Shown here one piece after another: positions 14,549 to 31,302 of a DNA stretch of 64,000 nucleotides; position 1 is the stretch's first letter; each line of letters opens with the position of its first letter. This stretch comes from Paraescarpia echinospica (lineage: Eukaryota; Annelida; Polychaeta; Sabellida; Siboglinidae): contig CM034534.1 of the NCBI GenBank assembly GCA_020002185.1, positions 10,121,492-10,185,491 of the forward strand, in the 5' to 3' direction. The notes under the pieces are model-generated. The model saw nothing but the letters and a program-made list of their open reading frames with translations. It made no database searches and had not been told where the DNA came from. The position numbers were made by a program, and so were the translations under genes.

Positions 14549-17500
14549 TGTGGGTATGTGTGTGTGTGTGTGTGTGTGTGGGTGTGTGTGTGTGTTCACG
14601 TGAAAATATACAACATTACAACAACATTTTAGCAACCACCACATTTATTCTGACCATAATACTGCTCGGTATAAATCTAAAAATTGCTATGAAGATGATT
14701 ATTTTGTTTATGTTAGTTTTACTTCCAATCACAATTCACGACGGATTCTATAAGATTTGTGAGTAATCACATTTATCACAATTCACTTGTGAAAGGGGAA
14801 GAATAGTAACCAAAATAGATACAATAACCATAGGAACTGTTTTAATCACCATAGGGTGACTAAAATGTCCTTTTCTGTAAATATAACATGAGCACTATTT
14901 TAAATGTTTAATTCTGATCACTGATACAATGTGAATATATACAACATTGTACCTCCTTGGAGACCTAGATCGTGATCGCCTTGGTGGCGGTGTCCTTGAC
15001 CTTCTCCTTCGAGGTGACCTTGACCTATCTCTCCTGTGTCGATCTAAAAATGGTGCAAAAGGTACACATATTATTTCTATTGCATTATGCAGCATACAGG
15101 GTACATATATGTTCTGTTGACCTATTATTAAATTGTCAAGAAATCTTGGAAATTAAACGGATCCATGTGGTTGGGGAAGCAGGCACCCGGACGTTTGCAG
15201 GTGGTTGGTGGTGTAAAGGGTTAATGGGCCATCATAATCACACATACATACATTTCTACCAAAAAATAATTAATTAAAATAAATTTACCATTTAGATTAA
15301 TCTAGGTATAATTTATGTATCATATTAAATCACTTACGTCTTCGCTCTCTCTCCCGTGGTGACTTGGATCGCGAACGTTTATGATCGCGCTCTACAAAAT
15401 AAAGTTGAAATACAGATGAATGCATCATGCTTCCCAAGTTCCGAAATGACTAATAACAAGCAGCAATTTAAAATTTAATATGCAGTACCATAAATGCAAT
15501 TTGATAACAAATTCATATTGTTGTTGATAGTAAATTATAATTTATTTAACCAATTAATTTTAGCATTTTCAGCGACTCTGAAAGGACTTGTCTAGATTTA
15601 TTTTTACTAATTTACTTATTTTGATGTATCATTATTATTTTTTTTAATTGATAGGAAATTATGGTATTGCACAAGAAATATTCCAAGTTTCAAAGAGTAT
15701 AAAATTACGAATACCACATTTATGAATTTTTCAGCTTCCCATCACATTTACTGTATTATCCATTGGCTACTACTCTAGAGAGACTAATAATGGAAGGAAA
15801 AGTGGAAGGCAGTGGAAGGCAGCAGAAGCAGAGGAAGACATACAAGACAATGGGAGAAGGACATAGAGGAATGGATGGGAGCAGACGTCTGGCAAGTGGG
15901 GAGACTGGCAAACGAAAGAGTTGTCTATAAACAATCCATTAAGGCTGCAACATCCGGAAATGGATAAGCAAACCCAACCAACTACCTGGTATTGCTATTG
16001 ATGCAGTTTTAATGGATACTGTGAATGGTGTCAAATAATAAAGTTCCAAATAATTTTTAGCCCCAACAAAATATTTGTTTTCCCTGCTGGATCATCACTG
16101 TACTAGTATAACTAGAGTATGCTATGTGTATCTAACTATAATTGAGCGGTTTATACTGTACGTGAAAGTAAACAGACATCATTCGATTATTCATAACATT
16201 ACACATATTTTCTGCAACTGTTCCAATGACTCCGATCTGCTGGAGACGTTTTATGGGAAACTGTTTCAAATTTATGTCACAAGAAACATCATTTACAGAT
16301 GCCGTCTTCTGCCTCCGTGTGTATGTACAGGTCAATGACAGCAGTTCATGATATCTCTGAGTGATAAGCATTGCTTTTTTAAAGTCAATTCAAATTTTTC
16401 AATCAAAACTTATTGTTTAATACAAAGCCAATTCATGTGAAAATACTTTCCTGCTGCAACAACTACCAGCCACCCCTTGAGGCTTGAGACACATGCCCAT
16501 GTACATTTTAAACTGTTTTAATCTACAAGGTTTTAATCTGATTTTAAATATTTGGCACAGAGGCCGCTACATCACAATATCAATGTATATATGCATCACA
16601 GGCTCAGGGCTAATTACGCTCGCAGGCGCCCAGCCCTTAGTTTAAAAGGAAAAAGGTGGTTAGGGAAGTAGGCTGCTAGGTGGCGCTGCTGAGATTGGCT
16701 GGTACATTATTTACTCTCTGGTAATTTTTTGATTTATTCGAAAATTGTAGCGGTATATTCCAAATAAAACTATATCAAATAGGAAGTAAAGTGATCCTTG
16801 TACTCACTAGTTGTAAAATCAGCAATGATTAGAAAGCCAAAACAATAAATTAAATAGTGATTTGAAACTCCTGCGACATTGCAAATCATTGCATAACCAA
16901 GGGCAATGTAAACAAAAGTCAAAACCCCACCCTGACCAAACCGGATTTACCTGGCTTCTGTTGATAACAACTATTCACTGTTAAAAGTAACTCATATTGT
17001 ATTTGTACATAATTTGTTGCGTCTTCTCCTAGTTCTTGTCACATCAAACCACTGACGTTGCTAGTCCTAAATTCACAATTAAGACGAAACTCATTGTCAT
17101 TATCGCCATCGTTTGAGAGTTTACTATAATATTGGTCTGGTTAAACTCTAAGCAATCAAATACTGCAAGAAGATACAAAAAAGTCTAAACATGTAGGATA
17201 TAAACTATGCAGTTAAAACTATACTTTCATTACAGAAGACGAGAGTTGAACAGGTTATTCTGTCAGGAATTTTGCCAGTAATGGGAGGAAGGAGGGCAAC
17301 GTATAGAAACTGTAAGAGGATGGCGATCAACGTACTAGTTGAGCAGATGTGTGACGAAGAGGGGGTGGGATTCACAGATTTATGGGGATACTTTGTTGGG
17401 AGGGAAGATATGTACATGAGAGATGGCCTCCATCTTAGTGGAAAGGGGGCAGCAGTTTTCTCAGAGAACCTGCTGCGATCTGTTGACAGTGGGACAGGTT

Positions 17501-20500
17501 GTATCTATTTAAACTAGATTCGCAGGGGGGACTCACAGAAAAGCCTGAAAATGGAGGCATAGATAAAGACAGCACAAATAAATCAGCAAATAACAGTGTT
17601 GAAAACTCTTCTGAAGCTGGATATAAATGTGTTTGTTTAAATGCAAGGAGTATAGTAAACAAAAGAAATGAACTAAACATTATGGTAGAAGAAATTGACC
17701 CTCATATAATAGGTATAACCGAATCCTGGACCACCACCGATATATCAGATGCTGAATTGGGACTGACAGGATATGTAATGTTTAGAAAAGATAGAATAGG
17801 AAGAAAGGGAGGTGGAGTTATTTTATATATTAAAGAATCTATCCAGGCTTATGAAATAAAATTAGAAAGAGAAGCAGATTGCGAAGAAGCTGTTTGGTGT
17901 AACATAGTTACAGGAAACTCAACGTTAACAGTTGGGTTAGTTTATCGAAGTCCAAACATAAGCATAGAAGAGAATGAAAAAATACAAAACGCTATAAGGG
18001 AAGTAAGCAAACGGGACTGTATTATTATGGGGGATTTTAACCACGGGCATATACAATGGAAATCTCTACAGAGTATGGGGAGTGAGGACCACAAGTTTTT
18101 AGTTTTAGTACAAGATAGTTTCCTTTCTCAACATGTGCTAGAACCAACCAGGGGTGAGAATGTGTTAGACATAGTTTTGTCCTCACAGAATGAATTAGTT
18201 GACAATGTCAAGATATGTGAGCCACTGGGGAGTAGCGATCACAACCAGATACATTTTATCATCAAAGTAAAATCAGAAAGGAATAGTAAAAAGCAGTATA
18301 GGAGAAATTTCCACAAAGGAAGGTATAAGGACATGAGGAAATATTTAGCAAAGATAGACTGGAATAACACACTGAAAAATAAGACGGCAACAGAATGCTG
18401 GAATGTATTAAAGAGTGAAATTAAGTGCATAGTCGATAAATTTGTACCCTTCAAAAAACAAGGAAAACGGTCCAAAAGAAACACTTATCGAAAGAAGCCA
18501 TTAGAAAAATTAAGTATAAACAAATGATGTGGAAGTCATACAGATGTACTGGAAATGATGAAGACTACAACAGTTATAAAGAAGCACTTAACCAAGCTAC
18601 AGCTGAAATTAGAAATTCAAAGAGAAGCTATGAACAACAATTAGCTAGTAATATAAAACATGACAGCAAGAGTTTTTATGCGTATGTTCGAAGCAAACAG
18701 AAAGTTCAAGATAAAGTCGGTCCTCTAGAAGATAGTGCTGGAAATATAATATCAGAGGGATTCTTAATGGCAGAAGACCTGAATGAGTACTTTAGTTCAG
18801 TGTTTACCAGGGAAGATATTAGTTCACTGCCAGTACCAGAGGCTAAGTTCAAGGAGGCAGATTCAGACTATTTAGGACAATTAATTGTAACCCCGGAAAT
18901 GGTAGGTAAGAAAATAAGGGCTATGAAGGATAATAAATCACCTGGAGTGGATGGTATTCCACCCAAACTAATATTGGAAATTGTAGAACAAATTAGCATA
19001 CCGCTTGCAACAGTTTTCAATTTGTCATTAGAAGAGGGAGTGGTTCCTTTAGAATGGAAAGAAGCAAACATTATACCGTTATTCAAAAAAGGTTCGAGAA
19101 ACAAGCCAGAGAACTATAGACCAGTGAGTTTAACATCAGTGATTTGTAAATTGTTAGAAAGACTAATTAAAGATCACATGGTGGATTTTCTTGTTAAACA
19201 AAACTTGATAAACCCATCTCAACATGGTTTTTTAAAGCGAGGTCATGCTTAACAAATATGTTATGTTTTTTGGAAGACATCACTAAGTGGGTAGATGAGG
19301 GATCACCAGTAGATATCGTCTACTTAGATTTTCAAAAAGCTTTCGACAAAGTACCACATCAAAGATTACTGCTTAAAACTAAAGGCCCATGGCATAGGAA
19401 ATGGTATAATAAACTGGATAGAACAATGGTTGATTGACAGAAGTCAACGTGTAGTAGTTGATGGGGAGGCTTCAAACTGGAAATCAGTATTGAGTGGGGT
19501 ACCACAGGGATCAGTATTAGGACCTATATTATTCTTAATATATATCAACGATTTGGATGATGAAATAACAAGCAAGGTGTTGAAATTTGCGGATGATACA
19601 AAAGTGTTTAGAAGGATTAAAAGTGATGGAGATAGACAGCATTTACAAGATGATCTTGACAGGTTGATCAAATGGTCTTAAAAGTGGCAAATGCTGTTCA
19701 ATTTTGGGAAATGTAAATGCCTCCACACAGGACATGGGAACGAAGAGGTAGAATATACAATGGGGTACTGTACTAAGTACTACTGTAAAAGAAAAGGACT
19801 TAGGGTTAACCATTAGTGCTGATATGAAGGTTTCAGAGCAGTGCGGAATTGCAGCTCAAAGGGAAATCAAATCCTTGGATTAATTAGGCGAAACATAACG
19901 TATAAGGAAAAAGAGCTAATAATACCGCTGTACAAAACAATAGTTAGGCCTCATTTAGAATATTGTATTCAAGCATGGAGGCCATATCGCAGAAGGACAT
20001 AGATATGCTAGAAAGAGTACAGAGGAGAGCAACTAAAATGATACCAAAACTGAGGGATCTTAGTTACGAAATACGCCTAAAAAAATGCGGTTTAACAACA
20101 CTAGAGACCAGGAGATTGAGAGGAGATCAGATAGAAGTGTTTAAAATATTGAAGGGTTATGAAAATATTGATAGAAATATTTTTTTCTCAGTTAAGAAAG
20201 ATAGAAGGACTAGAGGACATGAACTTACATTGGCAAAGGAGCAGAGTAGATTGGATATAAGAAAGTTTTCATTTTCACAAAGGACTGTAAATGAATGGAA
20301 CAGATTACCTGCTGATTGTGTGGGTGCTAGTAGCGTGAATATTTTTAAAAATAAAATTGACACATACCTCAGACGGGCGGGATACACATAGATAAAAGGG
20401 TCGGACTCTCGATAAGCCAAAGGGCTTCCTTGTCCACCTGCCACCTAGAGTTAATTCTCTGGGTGGCAATCTTGTTAAATCTTGTTAAATTAACAAAAAA

Positions 20501-21551
20501 TCAAATCAGGACTGGGTACAAAACAGATTAAGTAATTATAGTTAGGTGCACTCCAATTTTCTTGACCGTTACTAGCAGGCTTTTCACCCAAGACACCTAC
20601 GAAACCCCACAGACGTCCCGGGGAAAAGGTTCTCATTTTTCTCTGCACTACACAAGCGTCTTGCTACCTTGCACCATCCTGTTAGCTTCAGCTTTAAATA
20701 TAAGATAAACACCTGACCATGATTAAAAGGATTTATAAAGGTGACTTGTATTAAATAACTAAAGCAACTATAAAACAAATAAATAAAAACAGAAACAGCC
20801 TGGAACCCCATTATCAAAAAAATCAAAGAATTAGAAATAACTCAAAAGAGAGCACTGAAACTCAGCAGCCCACCAGCTGAATCTGCTTCTTTAGAACAGA
20901 GGCAACGTGAGTCAGACGTATGTGAAGTTTATAAGTATCTTAGTAGTGGCCTCTACAGAAATATACGAGACAATTTTTTTATCCACCAGCAGGAAATCCG
21001 AGAGGCCATAGACTTAAATTACAAAAGAAGTACTCGCGCACCGATGTACGGAAACACTTCTTCACTAATCGCACCACCGACACTTGGAACAAGCTTCCAG
21101 AAGTAATATCAGCTGCAAGAAATTGATGTCTTTGGCCACCGGCTAAGTAAGAGGCTATACAACCATGAAGCAAGTCCAAGTATTAGTATACCACCAAGAA
21201 AGAAGAACTGTCGACAGTGTCGTCTACGACTATGTTTTGTTAAGGTTAATGATGTAAATATTAACAAGTCTTTAATTACTTAAATTGAGTTTCTTATTGG
21301 CCAATTCGCAGGAAAATAATAAAATATCAAAAATTTTGCGTCGAATGTTTTATTTTTTGTGGGTGATAATATGAGATAAAAGGGAACTATTGCAATGTAG
21401 GAGCAAACAACTGACACAGATTCTCCAACGACAATATAAGTGGGATAAACCCAAATAACAAAAGCTAAGTCGACGCAGCCATATGGACATGATAAAATGC
21501 TTGTAATTAAACATTACTTCTTCGCGGCGATCGGCTTCTACTTCGCACCAT
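10450..21551 (-). CDS. SNRNP27: U4/U6.U5 small nuclear ribonucleoprotein 27 kDa protein
   Basis: SR-rich component of the U4/U6.U5 tri-snRNP, acting in pre-mRNA splicing in the nucleus. Eight coding exons on the minus strand join in phase: 21551-21518, 15391-15338, 15043-14953, 14414-14382, 14070-14003, 13077-12998, 12549-12488 and 10504-10450. They give 158 aa, close to the usual length of about 155. The N-terminal half is an RS domain starting [11 protein letters not shown] and rich in SRSP and RRS dipeptides. A short acidic stretch (SNDDD) follows, then the family signature around [12 protein letters not shown] and VMGFAGFD, and a C-terminus [11 protein letters not shown] before TAG. Donors are GT and acceptors AG throughout; the exon-1 donor (A|GTAATG) is the weakest. 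Exon 4 is a 33-nt microexon. Intron 1 is 6.1 kb and holds a CR1 LINE in antisense. The start has no competing upstream ATG in frame that I can see. Identity comes from recognising the conserved C-terminal domain, not from a search. Confidence 0.95.
10535..10577. repeat. GT/CA microsatellite beside SNRNP27 last exon
   Basis: Imperfect (GT)n on the plus strand. In the minus-strand SNRNP27 transcript it reads (CA)n and ends about 31 nt upstream of the last coding exon (10504). Confidence 0.9.
10595..10865 (+). mobile_element. Non-LTR retrotransposon 3'-end fragment
   Basis: Plus-strand reading over 10631-10864 gives a sequence with [20 protein letters not shown] and [13 protein letters not shown], the pattern seen at the C-terminus of many invertebrate LINE ORF2 proteins. 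Just upstream, another frame reads KWIGHVLRK, the motif normally preceding it, so at least one frameshift is present. It sits in the last SNRNP27 intron, antisense to the gene. Decayed and not functional. Confidence 0.7.
11040..11900 (-). mobile_element. Degenerate reverse transcriptase fragment of a LINE
   Basis: The minus-strand frame 11898-11326 (190 aa) carries reverse transcriptase blocks: [19 protein letters not shown] matches the usual GxxQGDxLAPYLF block, and [12 protein letters not shown] is the catalytic block with the two aspartates of FADD replaced by asparagine. Downstream, frames shift repeatedly but still show the tail motifs RRRLQPAGH and [11 protein letters not shown]. Catalytic loss, frameshifts and missing 5' parts make this a dead fragment inside the last SNRNP27 intron, in the same orientation as the gene. 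Confidence 0.8.
11901..12487. other. Intronic sequence, no feature recognised
   Basis: Upstream part of the last SNRNP27 intron. It has a GAAAACACAATTTG motif twice (near 12129 and 12224) but no coding signal. Confidence 0.5.
13240..13527 (-). mobile_element. tRNA-derived SINE, family distinct from the five-copy SINE
   Basis: On the minus strand the element opens near 13527 with a tRNA-like head: an A-box-like TAGTGTAGTGGTTAGCACA and a B-box-like GAGTTCAATACC about 35 nt later. A non-tRNA body of about 200 bp follows, containing CTGAGGACGACAAG and CACCCTCAGTGCCAGCAC. It lies in the SNRNP27 intron between exons 5 and 6, in sense orientation. The 3' boundary is approximate and I saw no clear target-site duplication. 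Confidence 0.75.
14475..14595. repeat. Long GT/CA microsatellite beside SNRNP27 microexon
   Basis: About 120 bp of almost pure (GT)n on the plus strand. In the SNRNP27 transcript it is (CA)n and ends about 61 nt upstream of the 33-nt microexon (14414-14382). Long open frames across it are artefacts of the repeat. Confidence 0.97.
15770..15965 (+). mobile_element. LINE 3'-terminal coding fragment
   Basis: One plus-strand frame reads [20 protein letters not shown] followed by [17 protein letters not shown]. This is the pattern found at the C-terminal tail of RTE-like or related LINE ORF2 proteins, after an RGRP-type basic stretch. It is 5'-truncated, lacks any reverse transcriptase domain, and lies in SNRNP27 intron 1 antisense to the gene. 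Confidence 0.6.
16258..16325 (+). repeat. Copy 1 of an unclassified interspersed repeat
   Basis: Shares AAATTTATGTC, AAACATCATTTA and CGTCTTCTG, in the same order and at similar spacing, with 26565-26745 and 45818-45975. This is the shortest and most diverged copy. Confidence 0.55.
17220..20490 (+). mobile_element. Nearly full-length CR1-clade LINE, frameshifted
   Basis: Ordered domains on the plus strand. First, the tail of a CR1-type ORF1 esterase (17272-17517), with the catalytic-block motif [14 protein letters not shown]. Second, an APE-type endonuclease (17499-18527) with [24 protein letters not shown] and SSDHNQ. Third, reverse transcriptase (18524-19681) with [41 protein letters not shown] and the intact catalytic KFADDTK. 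Last, a C-terminal domain (19963-20391) with RRATKMIPK. Frameshifts or stops near 18,520, 19,245, 19,420 and 19,680-19,960 break the ORF. The 3' UTR (20392-20490) ends with repeats of TCTTGTTAAA, as in CR1 elements. It sits in SNRNP27 intron 1 in antisense and shares its 3' UTR with 28786-28925. Confidence 0.92.
20785..21185 (+). mobile_element. LINE C-terminal fragment
   Basis: Plus-strand reading has [20 protein letters not shown] and [13 protein letters not shown], then [14 protein letters not shown] in a shifted frame. This is the usual post-reverse-transcriptase tail of CR1/Jockey-like ORF2 (xxRxxKL, YK, WNxLP). It is truncated, frameshifted, and lies in SNRNP27 intron 1. Confidence 0.65.
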
Positions 21552-21651
21552 TTTCGTTAGAACAGAAACGAGACCGGAACTGCAACAAAACAAGGCCTCA
21601 GCGCAAGCGCAATCTCTTTCATAAATGGCTATGCGGAAACCCTTCGTATCT

Positions 21652-21724
21652 GCCTCCGTGGCCTAATGGATAAGGCACCGGCCTCCTAAGCCGGGGATTG
21701 CGGGTTCGAGTCCCGTCGGAGGTG
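21652..21724 (+). tRNA. tRNA-Arg (anticodon CCT)
   Basis: A 73-nt cloverleaf without intron. The acceptor GCCTCCG pairs with CGGAGGT (terminal G-U), the D arm is GCCT/AGGC, and the anticodon stem CCGGC/GCCGG encloses loop CTCCTAA with anticodon CCT at 21685-21687. The T arm is GCGGG/CCCGT with TTCGAGT, and the discriminator base is G. A-box and B-box promoters are internal. It lies about 100 bp from the SNRNP27 start codon in divergent orientation. Confidence 0.97.
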
Positions 21725-21729
21725 CAGAA

Positions 21730-21736
21730 TTTTTTT
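21730..21736 (+). terminator. Pol III T-run terminator of tRNA-Arg
   Basis: Seven T residues start 5 nt after the end of the tRNA, the standard RNA polymerase III stop. Confidence 0.85.
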
Positions 21737-22514
21737 CAGTGTTTATGTTTTATTCACATCTGACCTATTTTAATATACTACTAAACTACAAATGTTATAA
21801 TTCTTACTTAAATACAAAAATTAATGTATATAGCTTTTCCATTCAGACAGAACCATTTCACAGTGGTTAGTTACCTAATCCAAAATGACATTGTATGGAG
21901 AAAGACCATCTAGAAAAACATCACAATTAAATAATGACCAGTATTAGTGTATTTGTATAATATTTTAGATGCATTTTACCTATTTATCTTAGGTAAAACA
22001 ACGAGTTAAGTTGCATTGACAGTATACAATTATGTAAACCAGAGTCTAGAGAATAAACATTGATGCAGAGATGCCGCCACTGTTGAGTCAGGAGGTACCA
22101 GGGGATAGCATATGTCCTATAATCCCTATATGTATTGCTGGTATCAATAGCATAGCTGCATTATTTATGTTCAAACTTGGGCAAAATAAATAACAACAGC
22201 AAATACGCCAGGTATATGACATTTAATTATACAGTGTACCATTATTAAAAATTATGTATAGTTCCATCTAAACTATAGATACAAACTCCATACACATGAA
22301 AGGTTTCAGTGCAAACTGTAATAAATGTCATTCCAGGTTACATTTCCGTACGTGAACAATTTCAGGCATTATTTTTATAATACAGATTTCAGCTCTTGCT
22401 ACAAGTTGTGTTGGTTTCAGATTCAACAAACAGTCCAACAGAATCATTTACATTCTGACAACGAAACACTCAAGTTAGGTTTTTCTATTAAACAATGTCT
22501 TTTTGCAGAACTGT
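21737..22514. other. Intergenic, nothing recognised
   Basis: AT-rich sequence between the tRNA and a hAT-like MITE. No splice-consistent coding segment seen on either strand. Confidence 0.5.
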
Positions 22515-22880
22515 CAGACCTGCCAAGTTGAGTTGGGAAATATGCGGGAGGTTCAGTTCCCCAAAAGGATACCAGGTACCAGCACTGATGTTTTTAAACA
22601 GGACACTAGGTATATAACAAAATCAAGAAAACAACGTTTTATACACGCCACTGAAGATGATAAGAACGTTGCAGATTCTACAGACGACACTCTGCAATAT
22701 CCCCCCATACATATGAATAAATATATTAACATGTGCATGACTATAATAATTATGCTTGTCTGTATTAATATTTTTTGAAATGGCAAATATGTGTGAGATT
22801 TACAGGTTTATGCATGAGAGCGTGAAATGAATGCTAAATGCATGAGACGCATGCCAAATGCATGAGACTTGTTGGCTCTG
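22515..22880. mobile_element. Putative hAT-like non-autonomous element
   Basis: The left end CAGACCTGCCAAG and the inverted right end (reverse complement CAGAGCCAACAAGTCTC) resemble the CAGACCTGCC termini of hAT-like MITEs. The right half carries repeated CATGAGAC and GCATGCCAAATGCATGA motifs. It is about 366 bp. I could not find a convincing 8-bp target-site duplication, so it may be old. Confidence 0.45.
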
Positions 22881-23030
22881 CTATGTACACATTGCACAAC
22901 TTCATAATTCTACAAATTATAAACTGGTTTGTTTTCTGTCCAAATGAGGATGATTACTGAATGTGTTCATGTAGACAAATATTTTTAAATGGAGGTACCA
23001 AATTACTTAATACTTATTAAACAGATGCAC

Positions 23031-23036
23031 TTTATT
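23031..23036 (-). promoter_or_regulatory. Candidate polyadenylation signal for THG1L
   Basis: AATAAA on the minus strand about 600 nt downstream of the THG1L stop codon. It is the clearest hexamer in the interval 22881-23630, which otherwise shows no feature. Confidence 0.4.
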
Positions 23037-23630
23037 TTCAATCAAGCACAGAGCCATATTATGCACCATAATGACTTGTGGAAATTCCACATGTGAAAAT
23101 ATGACAAGCACATGGTTGTGTACCATCTAAATCCCCATGGCGATAGTGTGCTGATAAAACCTTGTGACTTTTTGAGCAAATTTATCTTTTGATACAAAAC
23201 AGTAGATGACAACATTGCACTTGTTCTCGTGAAACCAAATAAGTGATATTCCATGTATAAGTTGCATTAAGAGCCCTGTAAAGATACCAATAATACAATA
23301 AAGATATGAAAGAAAACATTTGCTTTCTTTGGTCTCCCACTAGCTTTTTCATTTACGAGGCTTTATCAGCATACCTTCGATGGCATAACAGTGGTAATTC
23401 AATGGCCAACAAAATATGCAAGCAGGTATTTAAAAATATATTATATATTTTTTATGGTTTCCCCACAATTTGATACAAAAAAACAGGTGTGATGTTTTCA
23501 CATAAGAGAGATTACTTTAATTAATGTTACCAACGGTAACATTTTACTAGCAGCAACATGCTTGGAATATGGAAAGCCAAATAACGTGTTAGAATTGTTT
23601 ACTAGTGTGCCTTGTATATGACGCTTGTGG

Positions 23631-29509
<5,879 letters not shown>

Positions 29510-29949
29510 GTGACTGTGTTACTGTAGGCGAGGCATGTCTGAAACGTGTAACACAGTTACACAATCTCTGATGTCACCACTTAAAATATGCATCTAAGAA
29601 CAAAATTAATAATATATATTTGATCAAAGAAACGAATTTGAACGAACAGATTAGGCCCCAATGATACAAAGCCTCCATCATGACTATTATTACTATTAGA
29701 ATTTTGGGTAAATCCTGCCCAGACAATCATCCTGCTTAAATATATAAAGTAGTGACATCTTTGTGATGAAACCTGTAACATCTCTCATAAAGCAAAAGTA
29801 ACTTCAAGATTATATAATAATAAGATGACTTCTATTGCACCTAAATCCTTGGAAACCAAGCTCAGAGGCGCATCAAAACAAAAGGATTGGTCAATCTCAA
29901 AATCCAGAACTAGTATTCCAGTTGTCAACAGATGGATCAAGGCGCTAGG
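29510..29949. other. 5' flank of THG1L
   Basis: Presumed promoter side of the minus-strand THG1L gene. No TATA box or other site can be assigned with confidence. Confidence 0.35.
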
Positions 29950-30370
29950 GAGCTACGATGGATAAGCAAGGTTGTAAAAATAAGTTTTTAAATGACAACA
30001 GAATTTTGTAATATTTTCAACTGATTTAACACTAAGAGGGAGCATATTCCAAAGAGTTGGTGCAGCAACAAAAAAAGCCCTAGTTCCAATGTTAGTATTG
30101 ACTATAGGAACAAAAAGTAGGTCAGAACTAGATGATCGAAGCTGGATATGTTTTCTTACAGGAGTAAGCAATGAATGCAAATAAAGTGGTTGCTTACTGG
30201 ACAGTGCCTGGTATGTAATGGTACAGATCTTAAATATTATACGATATCGTACAGGAAGCTAATGCAGACTTCAAAAGTGGTACAGAGCGAGAAAAACGAG
30301 GAGATCTTGTAACTACTCTTGCTAGAAAATGTTGGACATGCTGAAGTTTTGTGATATCATTGCTAGCGAT
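29950..30370 (-). mobile_element. L2-like LINE C-terminal fragment
   Basis: Minus-strand frames show KLQHVQHFLARVVTRSPR, LPVRYRIIFKICTITYQAL, then HIQLRSSSSDLL and TRAFFVAAPTLWNMLP followed by LKTYFYNLAYPS. The order and motifs are those of the post-reverse-transcriptase region of L2-clade ORF2, also present in the intact element at 31303-34437. 5'-truncated, with a stop and frameshifts. Confidence 0.82.
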
Positions 30371-30374
30371 ATTA

Positions 30375-30690
30375 TATAGAGCTGTAGCCATTCCTTTGGA
30401 CTGCCAAAAGTGCTTCACACATTACTCCCTGGCAGATCTGTTCAATCAAACACCAACCCGACTTCTCTGGGAAACATTCAGCCATGATACAATTAATGAG
30501 AAAAGACTATTTGTATACAAATATCCACCACTGTCTATAACCAGGTACTCATTCATACAGCTGAGTGAACCGAAGCAACAGAGTGAACAAACTTGCCCAA
30601 GATTCGACACCACAGCACAGGATTCGAACTCGGGTTCTGTCAATTGCAATTCAGATGCTATATCCACTGTGCCACTGTGCTCCACTCATG
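30375..30690 (-). mobile_element. SINE family A, copy 3 (intergenic)
   Basis: Minus-strand head GGAGCACAGTGGCACAGTGG, then GAGTTCGAATCC (B box), the body (TTGGGCAAGTTTGTTCACTC, ATGAATGAGTACCTGG, GACAGTGGTGGATATTTG, GCTGAATG, TCCCAGAGAAGTCGGG) and a tail with GCCAGGGAGTAATGTGTGAA and CTATATAAT. The most complete minus-strand copy. Confidence 0.88.
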
Positions 30691-31302
30691 CATTGCTTAT
30701 GGTAATATCACGCAATATTAGATGATAAACACGTACATACTCATAATCAATTATTTTATTTGGGGCATATTTCTTCTATTTCCAAGGCAATGTCTACTGT
30801 AGATGGCAAGCCATGGAAAACACATAAAATATGTATTACTGCTCATAAACACCACAAAAAAATTGTCAGAGCAAATACACTTATTGGCATTATCACAACA
30901 ATATATTCATCAACAGTTAATAATCAACAATGGTCACTAAACTGGGACTCCTGTCTCACGTTAGCAGAAGAGAAGACAGGTCATATGATTACGTGATGGT
31001 AGCGCCTGACAGGCAGGAAGCCAAATCATGCTCGTGATATTAACATGTTTTCTGCCTGTTTACGAAGAATTGAACAATCATAACTTCACTATTTATTCAT
31101 GATGCTGCAGTGACTGTCTCGCTGAACTTTTTATACAACAAGGTAGCGTACTTTGTCTACAATCTTGAATTGTTTTAATGTCGTCAGCCAACCGTGTCGC
31201 TGACGAAGCTGGTGGACTACAGGTCTTTAGACCGACAACGCCCGTGTGTGACCTAATTTGGTAAACTATAATTAGCAAGGCATTGTTCTACCGTTGGCGG
31301 CG
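30691..31302. other. Region upstream of the L2 ORF
   Basis: It may contain the 5' UTR of the L2 element starting somewhere after 31000. No ORF1 is recognisable, so the element either lacks ORF1 or is truncated here. Confidence 0.4.

Noticed and set aside
14378..14766. ORFs encoding poly-His/Thr or Cys/Val runs across the GT tract
   Set aside because: Dinucleotide repeat artefact. The true coding piece here is the 33-nt SNRNP27 microexon.
22503..22778. 91-codon plus-strand ORF
   Set aside because: Lies mostly inside a putative MITE, has no recognisable domain, and its end is an AT-rich hydrophobic run.
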